Shown: positions 1 through 11,529, counted from the first letter of the stretch. The stretch is DNA of 64,000 nt from Micrasema longulum (GCA_022494885.1 JAGVSM010004919.1:1-64000); one strand, 5' to 3'. Translations and numbers: made by a program. The notes: generated by a model not told the origin, from the letters alone.

Positions 1-111
1 GAGGGAACATTCTGCGCAATAAAAATAACAAAACAGCCAAGCGATCGAAATTGGATTTGTGCAAATGGGCTGTCACAGATATGGCGATTTTGACGGAAAA
101 CATCGACTTAC

Positions 112-262
112 TCGTTCTAGGACGCCTCAGGCCCGTGGGCCTTGGGGGGCCCGTTCCGCCTACAGTGGGTACTGAGAACTCATCTCTACTCCGTGATTCG
201 TTTTCCGCCCTCAATTTTTCTTCTAATCCTTGAATTTTACTTTCTAACGACTTATTCGACAT
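112..262 (-). CDS. First coding exon of an unrecognised gene, continues off the left edge
   Basis: Read on the minus strand, an ATG at 262-260 opens 50 codons that end one base into the next codon at a consensus donor (GTAAGT, plus positions 106-111). The peptide starts MSNKSLESKIQGLEEKLRAE, a short Lys/Glu-rich stretch likely to form a coiled coil. A basic Pro/Arg/Gly-rich tail follows (about residues 36-50). The segment is GC-richer than the DNA around it and is not one of the repeats seen elsewhere in the window. I do not recognise the family. The rest of the gene would lie left of base 1. Transcription would diverge from the HMG20 gene about 3.2 kb away. An open frame on the opposite strand over the same bases (51-233) is taken as a shadow. 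Confidence 0.5.
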
Positions 263-999
263 CTTGAAACGGGCTGGAAGTTTTCAGATCGTCTTTTGTG
301 GGCGCACAATTTATTTACAGCGCCCGCAGCCTTCAAAACTCGCCATAGAAAACGTGCTATTACGACATTTCCATCTACGAGCGGATAGAAACACTTGCAC
401 TCTTGTAAACTTTGATAAATATATCAAATTTATCTAGGTAGGATTTTTTTAAAATTAAATTTTGAAACCATATTTGTGTTATTTTTTTACATTATGACTG
501 GGTTCGAATTGATCTAAACTGATAGTATGCTGAATCGATCAATTTAATGAAGGTTAGATTCTTGGTTTATAATTAAATTTATTGAAATTTCCATTAGCGA
601 AACTTCAAAATACAAATTAGTTTGGATATTTGAAATGAAAAAATCCTTTTTGAATTTCTAATTTGATACGTACTTTGTAGTTTTGCGGGTGATAAAATAA
701 TAAAACTTTTATTATTTTATTTTTTTTATTGCATTTAACAATAGGTATACATAAGTTTCAAATATAAATATACTTTTACATAAACAAAAAAAAAACAACC
801 AAAGCATGGTCTGTGTGTAGGTGTACATTTTATTTTAAATCTCAAAAAATGCTACTAGAAGAATACGATAGATATAAAAAAGAAAAAAAAATGTGCTGAT
901 TTTAGAACACAATTTTTTTTTCGACAAAAATAAGAAAATAATAACAAATATGATTTTATCCATAATTTCAACAAAAAATTCAATGGAAACAAATAAAAA

Positions 1000-1182
1000 T
1001 CAGAGTCTTTGCATGAATCTGAATTTATAATAAGATATTTCAGGTAAACTATTCAATCTTTGACTACATTTATTAAAAATTTTAGAAAATAAATGTTGGT
1101 GCATTAAAACATGTTTTAGACACCACTTGCGATAAATTTCTCGTAGCTTCAAAAATTCAGCTTCCTGAAATAATTGGTTCAA
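1000..1182 (-). repeat. ORF fragment of an unclassified dispersed element (copy 1)
   Basis: A minus-strand frame of about 60 codons contains FLKLREIYRKWCLKHVL and ends at a stop. A diverged plus-strand copy lies at 37690-37800 (LLKLREIYCQQCLKYVF), which is why this is read as element DNA and not a host gene. I cannot assign it to a transposon class. Confidence 0.45.
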
Positions 1183-1244
1183 GAGAAAATTTAAATATTA
1201 ATGAAGTATGATTTTGGTAACTATTTTTTTACACACAGTTTTCC

Positions 1245-1281
1245 CTGAAGATGGCTCCTGCAATGGTAGCCGAAACGTCGG
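1245..1281 (+). ncRNA. Hammerhead-ribozyme-like core motif
   Basis: The order CTGAAGA (1245-1251), a GGCT/AGCC stem with loop, then GAAAC and GTC (1272-1279) fits the conserved hammerhead core CUGANGA ... GAAA. Motifs ending in GCCGAAACGTCGG are characteristic of Penelope-like elements and other retroelements that carry minimal hammerheads. No Penelope reverse transcriptase is visible nearby, so this would be a remnant. Activity is unknown. Confidence 0.4.
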
Positions 1282-1464
1282 ATCAAATCCAACATACACG
1301 GTATCACCCAAAAAAGATACATAATATTTTTTTACGGTTTCTAAAGGCTTAATATGATTATTTTACTAAGCTCCTCCTCGGCCAATTATTCCATAAGAAA
1401 GAGAACACTATACAAGGGCATGATAAACCATTTTGCTAGTGTTTTGATGAACACTTTTTTTTTT

Positions 1465-1648
1465 TAAATAAATATTTGCGTTGTTATGATTTACCCAAAT
1501 ATTGAATTTTGAGGGTCATTTTCAACGAGTTGTAAATAACTCACTATTAGAAAATGGGAATCAAGTTGGGGTAGAGTGGGATTCGAACCACAGACCTTTG
1601 GTCCGTGAGTCCGAGATACTAGCCACAGGACCACAACCCGATTCATAT
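1465..1648 (-). repeat. SINE-A (tRNA-derived) copy
   Basis: On the minus strand it begins with a tRNA-like head (GGTTGTGGTCCTGTGGCTAG, then the B-box-like GGTTCGAATCCC) and continues into a conserved tail including TGAGTTATTTACAACTCGTT. Other copies of the same unit are at 5895-6060, 11885-12064, 28075-28240, 39218-39310, 41085-41260 and 55615-55795. Confidence 0.75.
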
Positions 1649-2339
1649 ATCAGATCCAGTATACTAACATAACTAGTTAAACGTTTTAAAACATAGGTCA
1701 AATATTTCAATTTGTTAACATCTTTGTCAATACGATTAGTTCATTTAAGTTTAAAGTCTAATGCCACTCCCAAATATTTTGTGGACTTTTTAGTTTTCAT
1801 TTTTTTACAGCCATAACATGTGTCAATGTTACAATATTTATTATGAAATATATTGTTAGGTTAGATGAAGGGGCTTGCGATTTAGAATTGTAAAAAAGTA
1901 TAAAGCAAGTATTTTCAAAATAATTAAGAGAAAGGTGATTCTGATCTAGCCATTCTTTGATAACTATTTAAATTTATTGGCTTTTATGGCTGGAATTTAC
2001 CTTAAAAAAATATTGCGAAATCATCAGCATAAGAAAATAGCTAATCAGGAACATTGATATTACAAATATTGTTTTTATAAATAAAGGACCAAAAACTGTT
2101 CCTTGTGGGACTCCATGTACCTCAAAATTAGCTTTACTTATATTTGTTCCAATCTTAGTGCTTTAAAGTTGATTTTCTAGGTTATTTTCAAAAAAACAAT
2201 AGACAGTCGTTTTTAATACCAATTTTACAAAGTTCACTCCATTAGAATGCTTCTTTATTAATTGCCTTAAAAATTCGGAATATTAAATTTTTATTTAAAT
2301 ACGGTAGAAGGTGATTGTGATAAAACGCTATCATAACTA

Positions 2340-2760
2340 TCATTTCTTTATGAGGATGAGGTTGAGGAACCTATCCTGCAAAGGCACCGAACCTAGAAAT
2401 CAGTAAACCAGTACCTAGTCTAATTCCAATGTATCTGGATAATTTTTGTTAGGTTCTGGAAGGTAAGGTGATCAGTCTTACGCTTCAGGTGCCAGTCCAG
2501 GGATAGCGAAATATTACAGTGTAAAATCACCCTTTATATATAAAAAATATATATAAATAAAAAAACTTCAAAGTCATCTTCTCAGGAATCGAAACAAAAA
2601 CTTAAGAATGGTAGTGGAACGCGCCAAACACTTCACCATGAGGCGGATCTATATTTAATCGTTTTCCATTTTTAGGGTTTTAATCTGCGATTAACCATTA
2701 AGTCGGAAACATTCGGCCGTTATTCTGGTTCTATTTCACATATAATGGATCTGTATTATA
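2340..2760 (-). repeat. SINE-B, bipartite tRNA-derived element (diverged)
   Basis: The minus-strand order matches the better copy at 17080-17420. First comes an upstream block related to GTGTGAAATAGAACCGGAAC, then a degraded tRNA-like part, then the tail related to CCCTGGACTGGCACCTG and GATCACCTTACCTTC. Confidence 0.6.
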
Positions 2761-3479
2761 TATATTATTAACCCAAACCCGGACAGTATTGAAAAAAGAA
2801 TGTGTGAATTCATAAAGATTTGGGGATATTTATCAGTGTGAAATAGGAAAATCAGTAATTAGCAACATTAAATTGATCCAAACAAATTATGTCATTTCGA
2901 GATTGATCAGTTCTTCACCACACAAAAAATGGAAACGCGTATTCATAAATTTCACATGAGGGATGTTCTAGAGAAATATAAAAGAGCTTAATGGTCACCT
3001 AGTATTCTCATCGACCTGTTTTGGATTTTGGCCTGACTTAATTATTTTAATTATCTCTCATTTTAAGGTTTAAATAAAAAAAACACAGTTATGAACATAT
3101 TCATAATCAAAACTATTTTAGGTTTTCATATTTCATTTTATCTAGATGAATTATCTCTCTAAGACTTTTCGATTGGGGGGATAGAATACTCTAAATTTCC
3201 CCTTTTATACATCTAACACTAAAAGTATCAAGTAAAAATATGTATAAATAAATATTTTGTTACATAATAAATAGTTAAGTCCTTGTTTGTTCGTAGATAG
3301 ACCATTATAGATATGCGCTCACCCTGTACCATAAACTATACACTAATGGCATCTGTCAGGTCAACCACAGAAAAAGCTGAGAAAAGTCAATACATAGTTT
3401 TTCGGATAGTGGCGGTGAATTGCATTGTTTATAAATTCAATATAAATAATAATCTTCAATAAAACTGCAATTTCTTGCA

Positions 3480-3696
3480 ATGGCCACCGAGCAAGAAACC
3501 CCTAACACAGCTCCAAATGAACCACCTCCTCCAGTTTCTGCACCAGATCCAGAAATTCCAGCACCAGCTAAGGAAAACCCTTTAGTGGAAGTTGTCCAGG
3601 AAAAACCGAAACCCGCTGTTGTTCCGAAAGCTAAAGGGAAAAAGAGGAAAGCTAAGGCTCTAAGAGATATGACTGCTCCTCGGCAACCACTCACAG
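3480..3696 (+). CDS. HMG20A: HMG20 exon 1: start codon, acidic/Pro-rich N-terminus, basic patch
   Basis: Encodes residues 1-72. Pro-rich sequence is followed by a strongly basic run (KAKGKKRKAKALR) and then APRQPLTG, the segment that leads into the HMG box in HMG20 proteins. It ends in phase 1 at GTATCA. A minus-strand frame over the same bases is a shadow. Confidence 0.88.
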
Positions 3697-6600
3697 GTAT
3701 CAGATTTCATTGTTATATGGGTTTTTTGAGCGCTCAAAGACATTAGACTTTTTTTATAACAAAACACGTATACCAGGCCTTCCCGAAAGACCACAATAGT
3801 TATAATCATACAACTAAAGTGTATCTTCAAAATAGTAATTTATTTTACTCTTTATACAAACTTCGAAGACAATATTTGAGTTTGTCCAAATGTTCGTAGA
3901 CAAAAGACTGAATTCACCCCCCCGGGAGTCATTAAGATTAACAAATTACAACAGGGATGGAGAACACCTTAAATAAGGGAATATGGAAGTCTAGGAATGT
4001 ACAGGGCTTATGACCTGTCATTGGCTGGTTTAAGTGGCCACTTTACACACTGTGTAACATTCACCATTTTGCCTATGTTTAAACGTCCATATTTCTTAAA
4101 TTCTTCCATTTGTTGATTTTAGTGAAGTTAAAGAGCTGAAACCTTTATTGTTAAGAAGAGAGAGGACTAACTCATATATTGTAATGAAACCAACTGGTCC
4201 AAGAAGTTTAAAAATTGAAAAATTGTTTTCAGGCGTTGCCTAGTATGTGAAATAATTCAGTCAAATGAATCTCTTCTTAACAATAAAGGTTTCAGCTCTT
4301 TAACTTCACTTAAATTAACAAATGGAAGAATTGAAGAAATATGGACGTTTAAACACAGGCAAAATGGTGAATGTTACGCAGTGTGTAAAGTGGCCACTTA
4401 AACCAGCCAATGATAGGTCATAAGCCCTGTAAATGCCTAGACTTCCATATTCCCTTATTTAAGGTGTTCTCCATCCCTGTTGTAATTTGTTAAACTTTGA
4501 AGAGATAAATATTAGGTAATGTAAATCAAACAATGACAGGCCATAAGCCCCGTAAATATCTTGAGTTATTTGAATCTATTTTATTTTTTAAAACGTAATA
4601 AATTAAAATAAACATATTATGATAGATGGAGAACATATTGGACAAGAAAAATGACAGAAGTATAGGCATTTACAGGGCGTATGATCTGTTATCAGGCAGT
4701 TTAAGTGGCCACCTTACACACACTGTGTAACATTCACCATTCTGCCTATGTTTGAACATTCTTATTCCGATTATTTCAATTATTCCATCTGTTGTTTTTG
4801 TGAAGTCAAAGAGCCGAGATGTCTTTTGTTCCATCCAATCTTCAATCTGAATATAAAATTTTTCATACAGAAAATTAAATTCAACAATGTTTCCAGGGTA
4901 TGTGCGCTATCTGAACGAGCGAAGGGAGACTCTCCGAGCCGCCAACCCTCGACTCGGGTTTGCAGAAGTGACTCGGAGACTCGCGAGCGAGTGGGGCCGA
5001 CTGCCCGTGCTGGAAAAACAACAGTATCTTGACGCAGCTGAGCAGGATCGCGAGAGGTATTTACTAACATCATCGTCATCATGTCCCTATGCTTCTTCCT
5101 ATCGATCTAGGAACCACGGCCGCGGTCCCAATGAGGAAGTTCATTGCTACGGGAAATTAGATATAAAAAGTGGTAAAATTAGAACATTTCATTGTATGGT
5201 AAAGTTGAGGTTGATTGCGTGAAAAAATTCATAAAAATGAACTACTTGGAAATGTCACAAGTTCATGCCAGCTGGGGTTTGGTTATAATTTTTTTATTAT
5301 GTCTGCAGTTATAAAAAAATAACAATAGAATCACCATGTAAAGCGCCCTTGAGGTATTTTATTACGAAAATGGCGCTATATAAGTTATCCACAATAAATA
5401 AATAAATTGTATTTCACCCTGGATAATTTATGTTTAGGTATATCAAAGAATGGTCTCTTTACAAGGAGACTGATTCGTACAGAGCTTTCCGACAACAACA
5501 GCTGGACCGTAAGGGGGCTGAAGCTAACAAAGGGGGCCCATCTATAGGGTCTCCTCCCCCCAAGAGGCAAAGACAAGCCAAAGTGGATAATCACAATGGT
5601 AAACTTTATATGATAAATGAATTTTTTTTTTCAAAACATGATTGATTTTTTATTGCTGTTTAATATGCATGTTTTTTATTGCAATTTAATTACACAATTA
5701 AAATTCACGGTGCCTTTCAAAAAAGGTGAAAAACTGTAGTGTTTGGAACGGAACATTATGCTTTGAATTTTATGAAATAAAACATGCCCAACTATATTGA
5801 GAAAAAAAAGAATGTTATGATATGTTCATATTTAGAATTTTAAATCTATTATATTTGAGGACAAATAATGTTTATTGGAAAAACCTTAATTAAGGTTTGT
5901 AGTATTGTGGACTCACAGTTTAGAGGTCTTAGGTTCGATCCCCGCTCTACCACAACTTGATTTCTTTTTTATAATAGAAAGTTATGTACAATTCATTGAA
6001 GATGGCCGCCAAAATTGAAAAATTTGTGAATCCCCAGAATGCAAATATTTTATTTAGAAAAAATAAATCTTTAAAGCTTCTCTTGAAAATTTATTTTGTT
6101 TTTGAGAGTTTGAGAAGTTTTTCCAAATTATCAAACACTCTCCCTGCATTAAAAGAAAGATAATTTAGTAAAATAATAAAGATGCTACATCTTTTATAAA
6201 AACAGTTACACTAAACAAAATCACATTTTGTACTTACTTGTCATGTACTTAATAAGAAATGTATTAAAATGATTTTTTATTGTATCTTTCGTATAATACA
6301 TATAACACAGATTTTATATTCTCTGTGCATTTTCTTAAACAAATGCAACGCCAATGTCACGTATGTGCATTTCAATCAGTTTTACAAATAAATGTACTAG
6401 GAAAATTAGTTTTAAACAGAATAAAACAGCAAAAACTGCATCGATAATAATTTCTTCCTACATTATTATACAATAAACATTAAAGATGTATTATACATTG
6501 TTTCTGAAAAACAACTATTCTCCTAACTTGATATTTTCACATCTCTAGATCTTTCTAGAATAAGTTTTTTTCCACCCCTGCGAGTGTATTATTACGTGTC

Positions 6601-9600
6601 AAGCAAAAATGACCATTATTGATCTTTATATTTTACAGAGAATGCATCGACAGATCCTATTCCAACGGGTCTAGCTAATGGTGTTGCCTCCAATGCCCAA
6701 ACTAACACTAATGCACATGGTGTGACACCACTGCTCGCCTCAAATAGACCCAAGCCTGGAATACCCGCCGTGAGTACTGCTTGTTATACGTTTTTAAAAA
6801 AAACATTAGCTTGAAAATGCCCCAAAGACGAAACAATTGTCCGACAATTGAAAAAAATAAGTGAAATCAGTAGACTCAAATCAGTATTTGATTCCGTATT
6901 AAGATACTCAAGTCACCCATTTCCAAAGTTCATCTTTTCCATCTTGCTTTGTAATGAGATAGTCATAAAAAATAAGTATAGACCTCTCTCTGTATTAAAA
7001 AATAATTAAAATCTTTAAATAAAGAGTTCAAATCACAACATTTCTTTAATGTGACAGATAGTTTTTGACTGTTTATTTTAAGATATGTCATGGAAAAGAT
7101 GACTTTTGTAACTGTTTTATGGACATGTTGCACTTAGGGAATGTTTTAAAGGAACAAGATGAATTATAGTAATTTTCAAAAGTAGTTTTTAAGGTGAGAA
7201 AATATAACTATGTTTAGTTAATTACTTATACATATTTATTGTAGAATAAGTACAAAAATAAACAAAATATATATCTTCGAAGAAGACAACATGATAATGG
7301 AGAGCAGACAGACAAGATGCGTTCTGGAATTCGACAATGTTTTTCAGCCGCTATACAGACTGTAAAATACTAGTTTTTGATTTTTTTTTAAGGCTTATGT
7401 GCTTCCTTTATTAAGCCGTAAAATGGCACACTCAGTACATTTTTGATAAATTAAAGACAAGACATACTGGACAAGGTAAATTTTGGAAATTGGCCAATGT
7501 TTTTAACTCTTACACAGTTTTTTATTTTAATAAATAATAATAAATTACTATTGTTTCTTTGATTTATGAGTTTATTAAATTTTTTTTTAAATTAAACAAT
7601 GGAAAACGCTTTTCCAGGTGGTATAAATTTGACTACCCCCATGCTAGTAAGGAAGTAAACAACTCTTATCAGTCGGAGGCTAGTGACTTATATTAGTGAA
7701 AATGTAATGTCTATTGTGGTGTAGTATTTCGTTTTGTTTTTTTGTTTCTGTAATTTGGCTTTATTATGTATTTCTTTTTGTTAAAATCTTGTAACTTTAT
7801 ATTATATTAAATGAAACAAAAAATGAAAAAAAAAAGTTTTATCAATGTTTTAATTAGTGTTTACCGCAATTCTAATATAAAAAAAATATACCACTGTGAT
7901 TCAAAGAGTTTAAAAAAGAATATGGAAGTTTTGTTATTATTATTTATTATTATAACTAATGGCTGTAGCCAAATTGTACAAAATTGAAGTTAAATACAAA
8001 GTTATATAATAGAAATAAAACATAGTTAATTGTTATGGTTAAACTCAGTAAAAGTAATGTATAGTGAAAAAAGAATAAAAGATTTATAATAAAACAGTGA
8101 AGTATACAAGAAAGGTAGTAAAAGGGAGAAAGTAATTAATATACAGTTTCATTAAGACATACCAGTAGACAACCACAATTATTACTGATGTTTCTACACA
8201 GTCAACTCTAATTATCCACCCTTAAAGTAAAATGTTCTGTTTCTATCTTTGGTTTCAGTCTACCGTTACTCCACCATCCAGCGTACTGGGATCCCATGAC
8301 TCCATGAGAGGGGGAATGGACCCAAACCAGAGGGAAACAGATATACCGATCTTCACAGAACAGTTCCTACAGCACAACAAGCTACGCGAGACAGAACTTC
8401 GGCAGCTACGGAAGGCTAATACAGACTATGAGCAACAGGTTGGTATATCCAATTTATTTATGCCCTATTTTTTTTCTAATTTAATTAAAATAATTGATCT
8501 TCTCTTTTATTCTACACTACACATTAACAGTCTTTTACTGAAACCGATCAGCACATTAATTTAAATTCAGTGATTTTTTTAGTCTGTCTATTGTTGATGT
8601 TTACTCTTCTTTCTTCTTCTTTATTTTTCCACATTCACTCCTAAATGGAGCATGTGTACAACACCAGACGCCTCCAGCAGACCCTATTGCTAGCCAGCAC
8701 TCGCCTCCCATATCCCTTAATTTTGCCGAATAAACCCAAAAGATCGTCATCGACGATCTTCCGGGACGGCAGATGCCCGTAGGTGTGAGAAAGAGGCAAC
8801 TCGGGTTAAGGCTCTCTTGATGCATCCGCAGCATGCGTCCAAGCAAGGCCCATTGCTGCATCCTCAAAACACTCATTATAGGAGGTTGCTGTGCCCTTTC
8901 TCGGACTTTAGTGATAACTACTCCCTTGTAAAAAATATGAAAAAGGGAGTCTACTCGAGTGGAGGAGAATAGCCGTCGAGTTTAAAACGCTTCTCCGGGA
9001 TTCTGGTTTTATTTCACACAGAATTGTATTCTTTATCTGTCTGGACATGTATAGGGCATTTAATAGTTTATTTTATTTAGGACAATAATCTCTAATCAAA
9101 CTTTTACCTTAATATTTACATTTCTAACCAATTTGAATCATTCTATTGTTGGAATTTTCTAGAATGCCATTCTACAGAAACATATAGAGAATATGCGCGG
9201 GGCAGTAGAAAGATCCAGAACCGACTCGGCCAATCAAAGATCTCGCACCACAATGCTAAGAGGACACCTCACCACCCTGGTAGACACACTGGTCAGAGGA
9301 CTGGGTAGTGTTTCGCTTCCGGGTAAGACATTTATATATTTCACCCAATTATAAGTGCACAAATGTCAAAATTGGGGGGAATTTCAGTATTATTGTACTT
9401 GCATATTAAAAGCAAGGTCAATAATACGCTACACTCCTATCTTCATCCTCTGTTTCCATGTACATTTATATTTATTGTACAAATTTCAAACACCAGGCTC
9501 TGTGAATTCAAATCTTCTCTATATAAATATTTTACAATGTACTTACTTAATATACTACAAAAGTACTTGTGCCTTATTATTAATTATTATCTTTACTATG

Positions 9601-11254
9601 TATGTATCGGTTAATATCACATAATATGACGTAAACAATTTTTCGCAAGCAAAGTTTTCTTTAACATATTATTACAATTTAATTAATTTATTAAAAAACA
9701 AGATCTAGATGTTAAGAACGATTTAAATGTATTTTATATAAATAAAATAATAGGAGATTAAACAGTATCCTAAATAAAAAAATGTGTAAATTATTGTCTC
9801 AAACTAAATTCAAAATAGGTGCAGTGTAATTGACCATTTTGTTTAAGTGTCTTATGACTCATGTTTAGGAAGAATGAAGTCTTTACATCAATAAATTACA
9901 ATGCGGAAAGTTAAAAAAAATTGGCAATATAAATATTATTTGCTGTTATACACACATAATGTGAAAAGGAGATAGTTTAAACAGTTATCATAAAAGTGTG
10001 AAACAGTCCGCGATGTAAATGACAGTTGAAATTTTGTGGTGCCGTACTAAAAAAGTGATACCATATAAATAAAATTTCCAAAAAAAGATATTCCCTATAA
10101 ATAAAATTTCCCAATATTTAGGGAAAAAATCGTATGCATTTTATGCAAATTCAAATTTTTACTTTCTTGTTTTTAAAGTTAAGTACCAAGATAAAATTAT
10201 TTATGCATGTATTTTTTTAAATTCAATAAAAAATAACACATTGCAGTTTTGTTTGAAAAAATACAAAATATTTGTAATTATATGATTGGTAAATATGAAT
10301 AATCCCCAATCATGACACTTACAATTTTTCTGCAGTATATTTAGTATAGTCTTGTACAATTATTATATTTTAATGAAATTTCATTTTTTCCATACATTTT
10401 TCATTTCCTCACTTTTAAGTTTTCCTCAGTTTTACACTTTTTTTGTTGCTCCCTTGAAAAACGTAAAACAGGGGTTTTACTGTAAAATAAAGTATTTTAA
10501 ATTTAACCGAGTTTTATATGATCAAGTGAATTTGACTAATTTTTAAGAAATTAAAAAAAACATATCCAATTTTGATTAAATCCATCATCTATTGTCTGTG
10601 TAGTTCTTCCAAATCAACCAATGATAAGAGAGTTGTGACAGATTTCCGGTTTACAGTAAGGTAACTGACCAATCACATCGAGAAGAAGGGGAAGAGAACT
10701 TAAGACGTCACATGGAAGTAATTTCAAAAATACAAAACTTTAAAAATCATAGCGCTGATAATACGATACATACAAACATATATTTTTTAAAAACAACTAA
10801 ATTCACTCATTGGAATACAAATGTAGTGCCTTATCACTGAATGCGGAAATATAAATATTTATTGATTATTTACAATTTATTATAATCCAAATGTTTGTAG
10901 GCAAGTACTGCATTTTACCGCTTAGGGTTTTATTAAGATTTATTTGGCACCGCGTAAGACTGAACATCTTTCCTTCGTGCAAAATATGATCAAGATATAC
11001 TGCAGTGCCCTATGCACCATCAAGCTCAGATAAGGGTTCAATGATGATAATGTACATTAGATTAAGTAATTTAAATAGGGGTGAAAATGTTAATATTTTG
11101 TTCTTTCCTTATTGTAGGTGGTTTGAATGGGGCGTCAAAACAGAACATCGAGCAGTATATGGAATCATTGCGCTCTCTTGCCGGTGAAAGCAAAAACCAC
11201 GCAGCTGTCAGACAAGCGAGAGATTTTCTCACCAGAATGGAAATGCCTACGTAG
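3480..11254 (+). CDS. HMG20A: HMG20A/HMG20B-type HMG-box protein, complete, seven exons
   Basis: Join 3480-3696, 4897-5056, 5438-5598, 6639-6769, 8259-8438, 9163-9322, 11118-11254: 1146 nt, 381 residues plus stop. All junctions are GT-AG and in frame. Order of parts: a Pro/Glu-rich N-terminus with a Lys/Arg cluster (about 1-65), one HMG box (about 68-138) opening TGYVRYLNERRETLRAANPR, a Ser/Asn/Ala linker, the conserved block DIPIFTEQFLQHNKLRETEL, and a coiled coil (about 248-330). This order is that of vertebrate HMG20A (iBRAF) and HMG20B (BRAF35), which bind DNA and act in LSD1/CoREST complexes at neuronal genes. The protein is slightly longer than the human proteins (347 and 317 residues). 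An insect with one copy would be co-orthologous to both, so the A/B suffix is nominal. The start ATGG context and the N-terminal length fit a true start. Confidence 0.93.
3860..4493. mobile_element. Palindromic element P, long-arm copy in HMG20 intron 1
   Basis: The core 3938-4493 is a large imperfect palindrome with arms of about 215 bp (from TTAACAAATTACAACAGGGA at 3938 to its complement ending in TTAA at 4493) around a loop of about 100 bp. The arms share the signature GTGTAAAGTGGCCACTTAAA. A left extension (AATATTTGAGTTTGTCC...) is shared with the copies at 35825 and 38300. AAACTTCGAAGA on the left and AAACTTTGAAGA on the right look like a 12 bp target duplication with one mismatch. No coding capacity is seen. 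Confidence 0.7.
4621..4835 (-). repeat. Element P, single-arm fragment
   Basis: Matches the left arm of the copy at 3938-4493 (AGTTTAAGTGGCCACCTTACA, then the CATTCACCATTCTGCCTATG block). It lies just upstream of HMG20 exon 2. A shorter related scrap is at 4530-4560. Confidence 0.6.
4897..5056 (+). CDS. HMG20A: HMG20 exon 2: first two-thirds of the HMG box
   Basis: The acceptor TTTCCAG precedes GYVRYLNERRETLR. Helices 1 and 2 and the conserved core ASEWGRLPVLEKQQYLDAA are seen. It is much GC-richer than both introns. It starts in phase 1 and ends in phase 2 at GTATTT. Confidence 0.9.
5438..5598 (+). CDS. HMG20A: HMG20 exon 3: end of the HMG box and linker
   Basis: Completes helix 3 (RYIKEWSLYKETDSYRAF), which matches the family pattern RYMKEL..Y..TEAYK.F. 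It then runs into a Gly/Pro/basic linker with a possible nuclear signal (PPPKRQRQAK). It ends in phase 1 at GTAAAC. Confidence 0.88.
5895..6060 (+). repeat. SINE-A copy in HMG20 intron 3
   Basis: The tRNA-like part contains GTGGACTCACAGTTTAGAGG and the B-box-like GGTTCGATCCCC. The tail AAAATTGAAAAATTTGTGAAT matches other SINE-A copies. It is somewhat diverged. Confidence 0.6.
6639..6769 (+). CDS. HMG20A: HMG20 exon 4: low-complexity linker
   Basis: Short Asn/Ala/Thr-rich exon without a recognised domain. Supported by TTTTACAG before it, GTGAGT after it, and an open frame that joins both neighbours. It ends in phase 0. Confidence 0.78.
8259..8438 (+). CDS. HMG20A: HMG20 exon 5: conserved DIPIFTEQF block and start of coiled coil
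   Basis: Sixty codons. DIPIFTEQFLQHNKLRETEL followed by RQLRKANTDYEQQ is the best conserved segment outside the HMG box; vertebrate HMG20A has the near-identical DIPIFTEEFLNHSK...LRQLRKSN. Both splice sites are clear (GGTTTCAG and GTTGGT). Confidence 0.9.
8590..8925 (-). mobile_element. Probable non-LTR retrotransposon 3' end in HMG20 intron 5
   Basis: A GC-richer block whose minus-strand frame contains LLGRMLRMHQESLNP, similar in type to the GH..RM region after the reverse transcriptase of RTE-like elements. It ends in an AAG-rich tail (seen as CTTCTTTCTTCTTCTTT at 8607). No catalytic motif is present. The sequence at 8960-9060 matches the 5' block of SINE-B. Confidence 0.4.
9163..9322 (+). 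CDS. HMG20A: HMG20 exon 6: coiled coil
   Basis: NAILQKHIENMRGAVERSR continues the heptad pattern, as in vertebrate NAALQKHVESMRTAVEKLE. The exon ends with the SVSLPG motif (SMPLPG in vertebrates). It ends in phase 1 at GTAAGA. Confidence 0.9.
10040..10490. repeat. Dispersed repeat D, copy 1 (HMG20 intron 6)
   Basis: Shares AAAAAAGTGATACCATATAA at its left and CTCCCTTGAAAAACGTAAAA plus GGGGTTTTACTGTA at its right with the copy at 34795-35222. Both are about 430-450 bp and non-coding. They look like a non-autonomous element, but I found no clear terminal inverted repeat. Confidence 0.6.
10590..10765 (-). repeat. MITE-B fragment
   Basis: Matches the middle of the MITE-B copies at 48364 and 53364 read on the minus strand (CAACCAATGATAAGAGAG, TTTCCGGTTTACA, AAATACAAAACTTTAAAAAT). 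Confidence 0.6.
10930..11050 (+). repeat. SINE-B tail fragment
   Basis: CAGTGCCCTATGCACCATCA and the preceding GATCAAGATATACTGC match the 3' part of the SINE-B copy at 61280-61545. It ends about 70 bp before HMG20 exon 7. Confidence 0.6.
11118..11254 (+). CDS. HMG20A: HMG20 exon 7: C-terminus and stop
   Basis: Acceptor ATTGTAG, then an open frame with IEQYMESLRSLAGES and VRQARDFLTRME before a TAG at 11252-11254. This resembles the vertebrate C-terminal helix pair (IDSYMNRLHSI ... VREVVNRLD). Confidence 0.88.
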
Positions 11255-11529
11255 ATTATTACAATATAAACAACTTATGTAGGCACAGGTAACGCAACCT
11301 AAGTTGAGACGCAAACATCGAAAGCCTGAAAGAGGTCTTTTTGCCTCTTCAGATCCACACATCGCAAAAAAAATTCTAAGCTGTAACGAATTGACTTCCG
11401 AATTTAAAGGAGTTTTCTGTAAAGGTTTTGTCTGTGTCCCAGCAGAAGAAGAATAAAGTTCTATGTTTAAAATAAAATCAGAAATCTGGCCGAATGTTTT
11501 CAAATACAAGGCGTGCGAGAAATCGAGTG

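Larger units (their letters stand above)
263..3479. other. Intergenic region between the left-edge gene and HMG20
   Basis: AT-rich DNA with no host gene. It holds a minus-strand ORF fragment of a repeat (1000-1182), a hammerhead-like motif (1245-1281), a SINE-A copy (1465-1648) and a SINE-B copy (2340-2760), all listed separately. Bases 263-410 are relatively GC-rich and could be 5' untranslated sequence and promoter of the left-edge gene. Bases 3300-3479 could be the 5' UTR of HMG20. No clear TATA box was seen. Confidence 0.6.

Noticed and set aside
4748..5222. Unspliced ORFs over HMG20 exon 2
   Set aside because: Only 4897-5056 matches the HMG box; the extensions are intron read-through and element P sequence.
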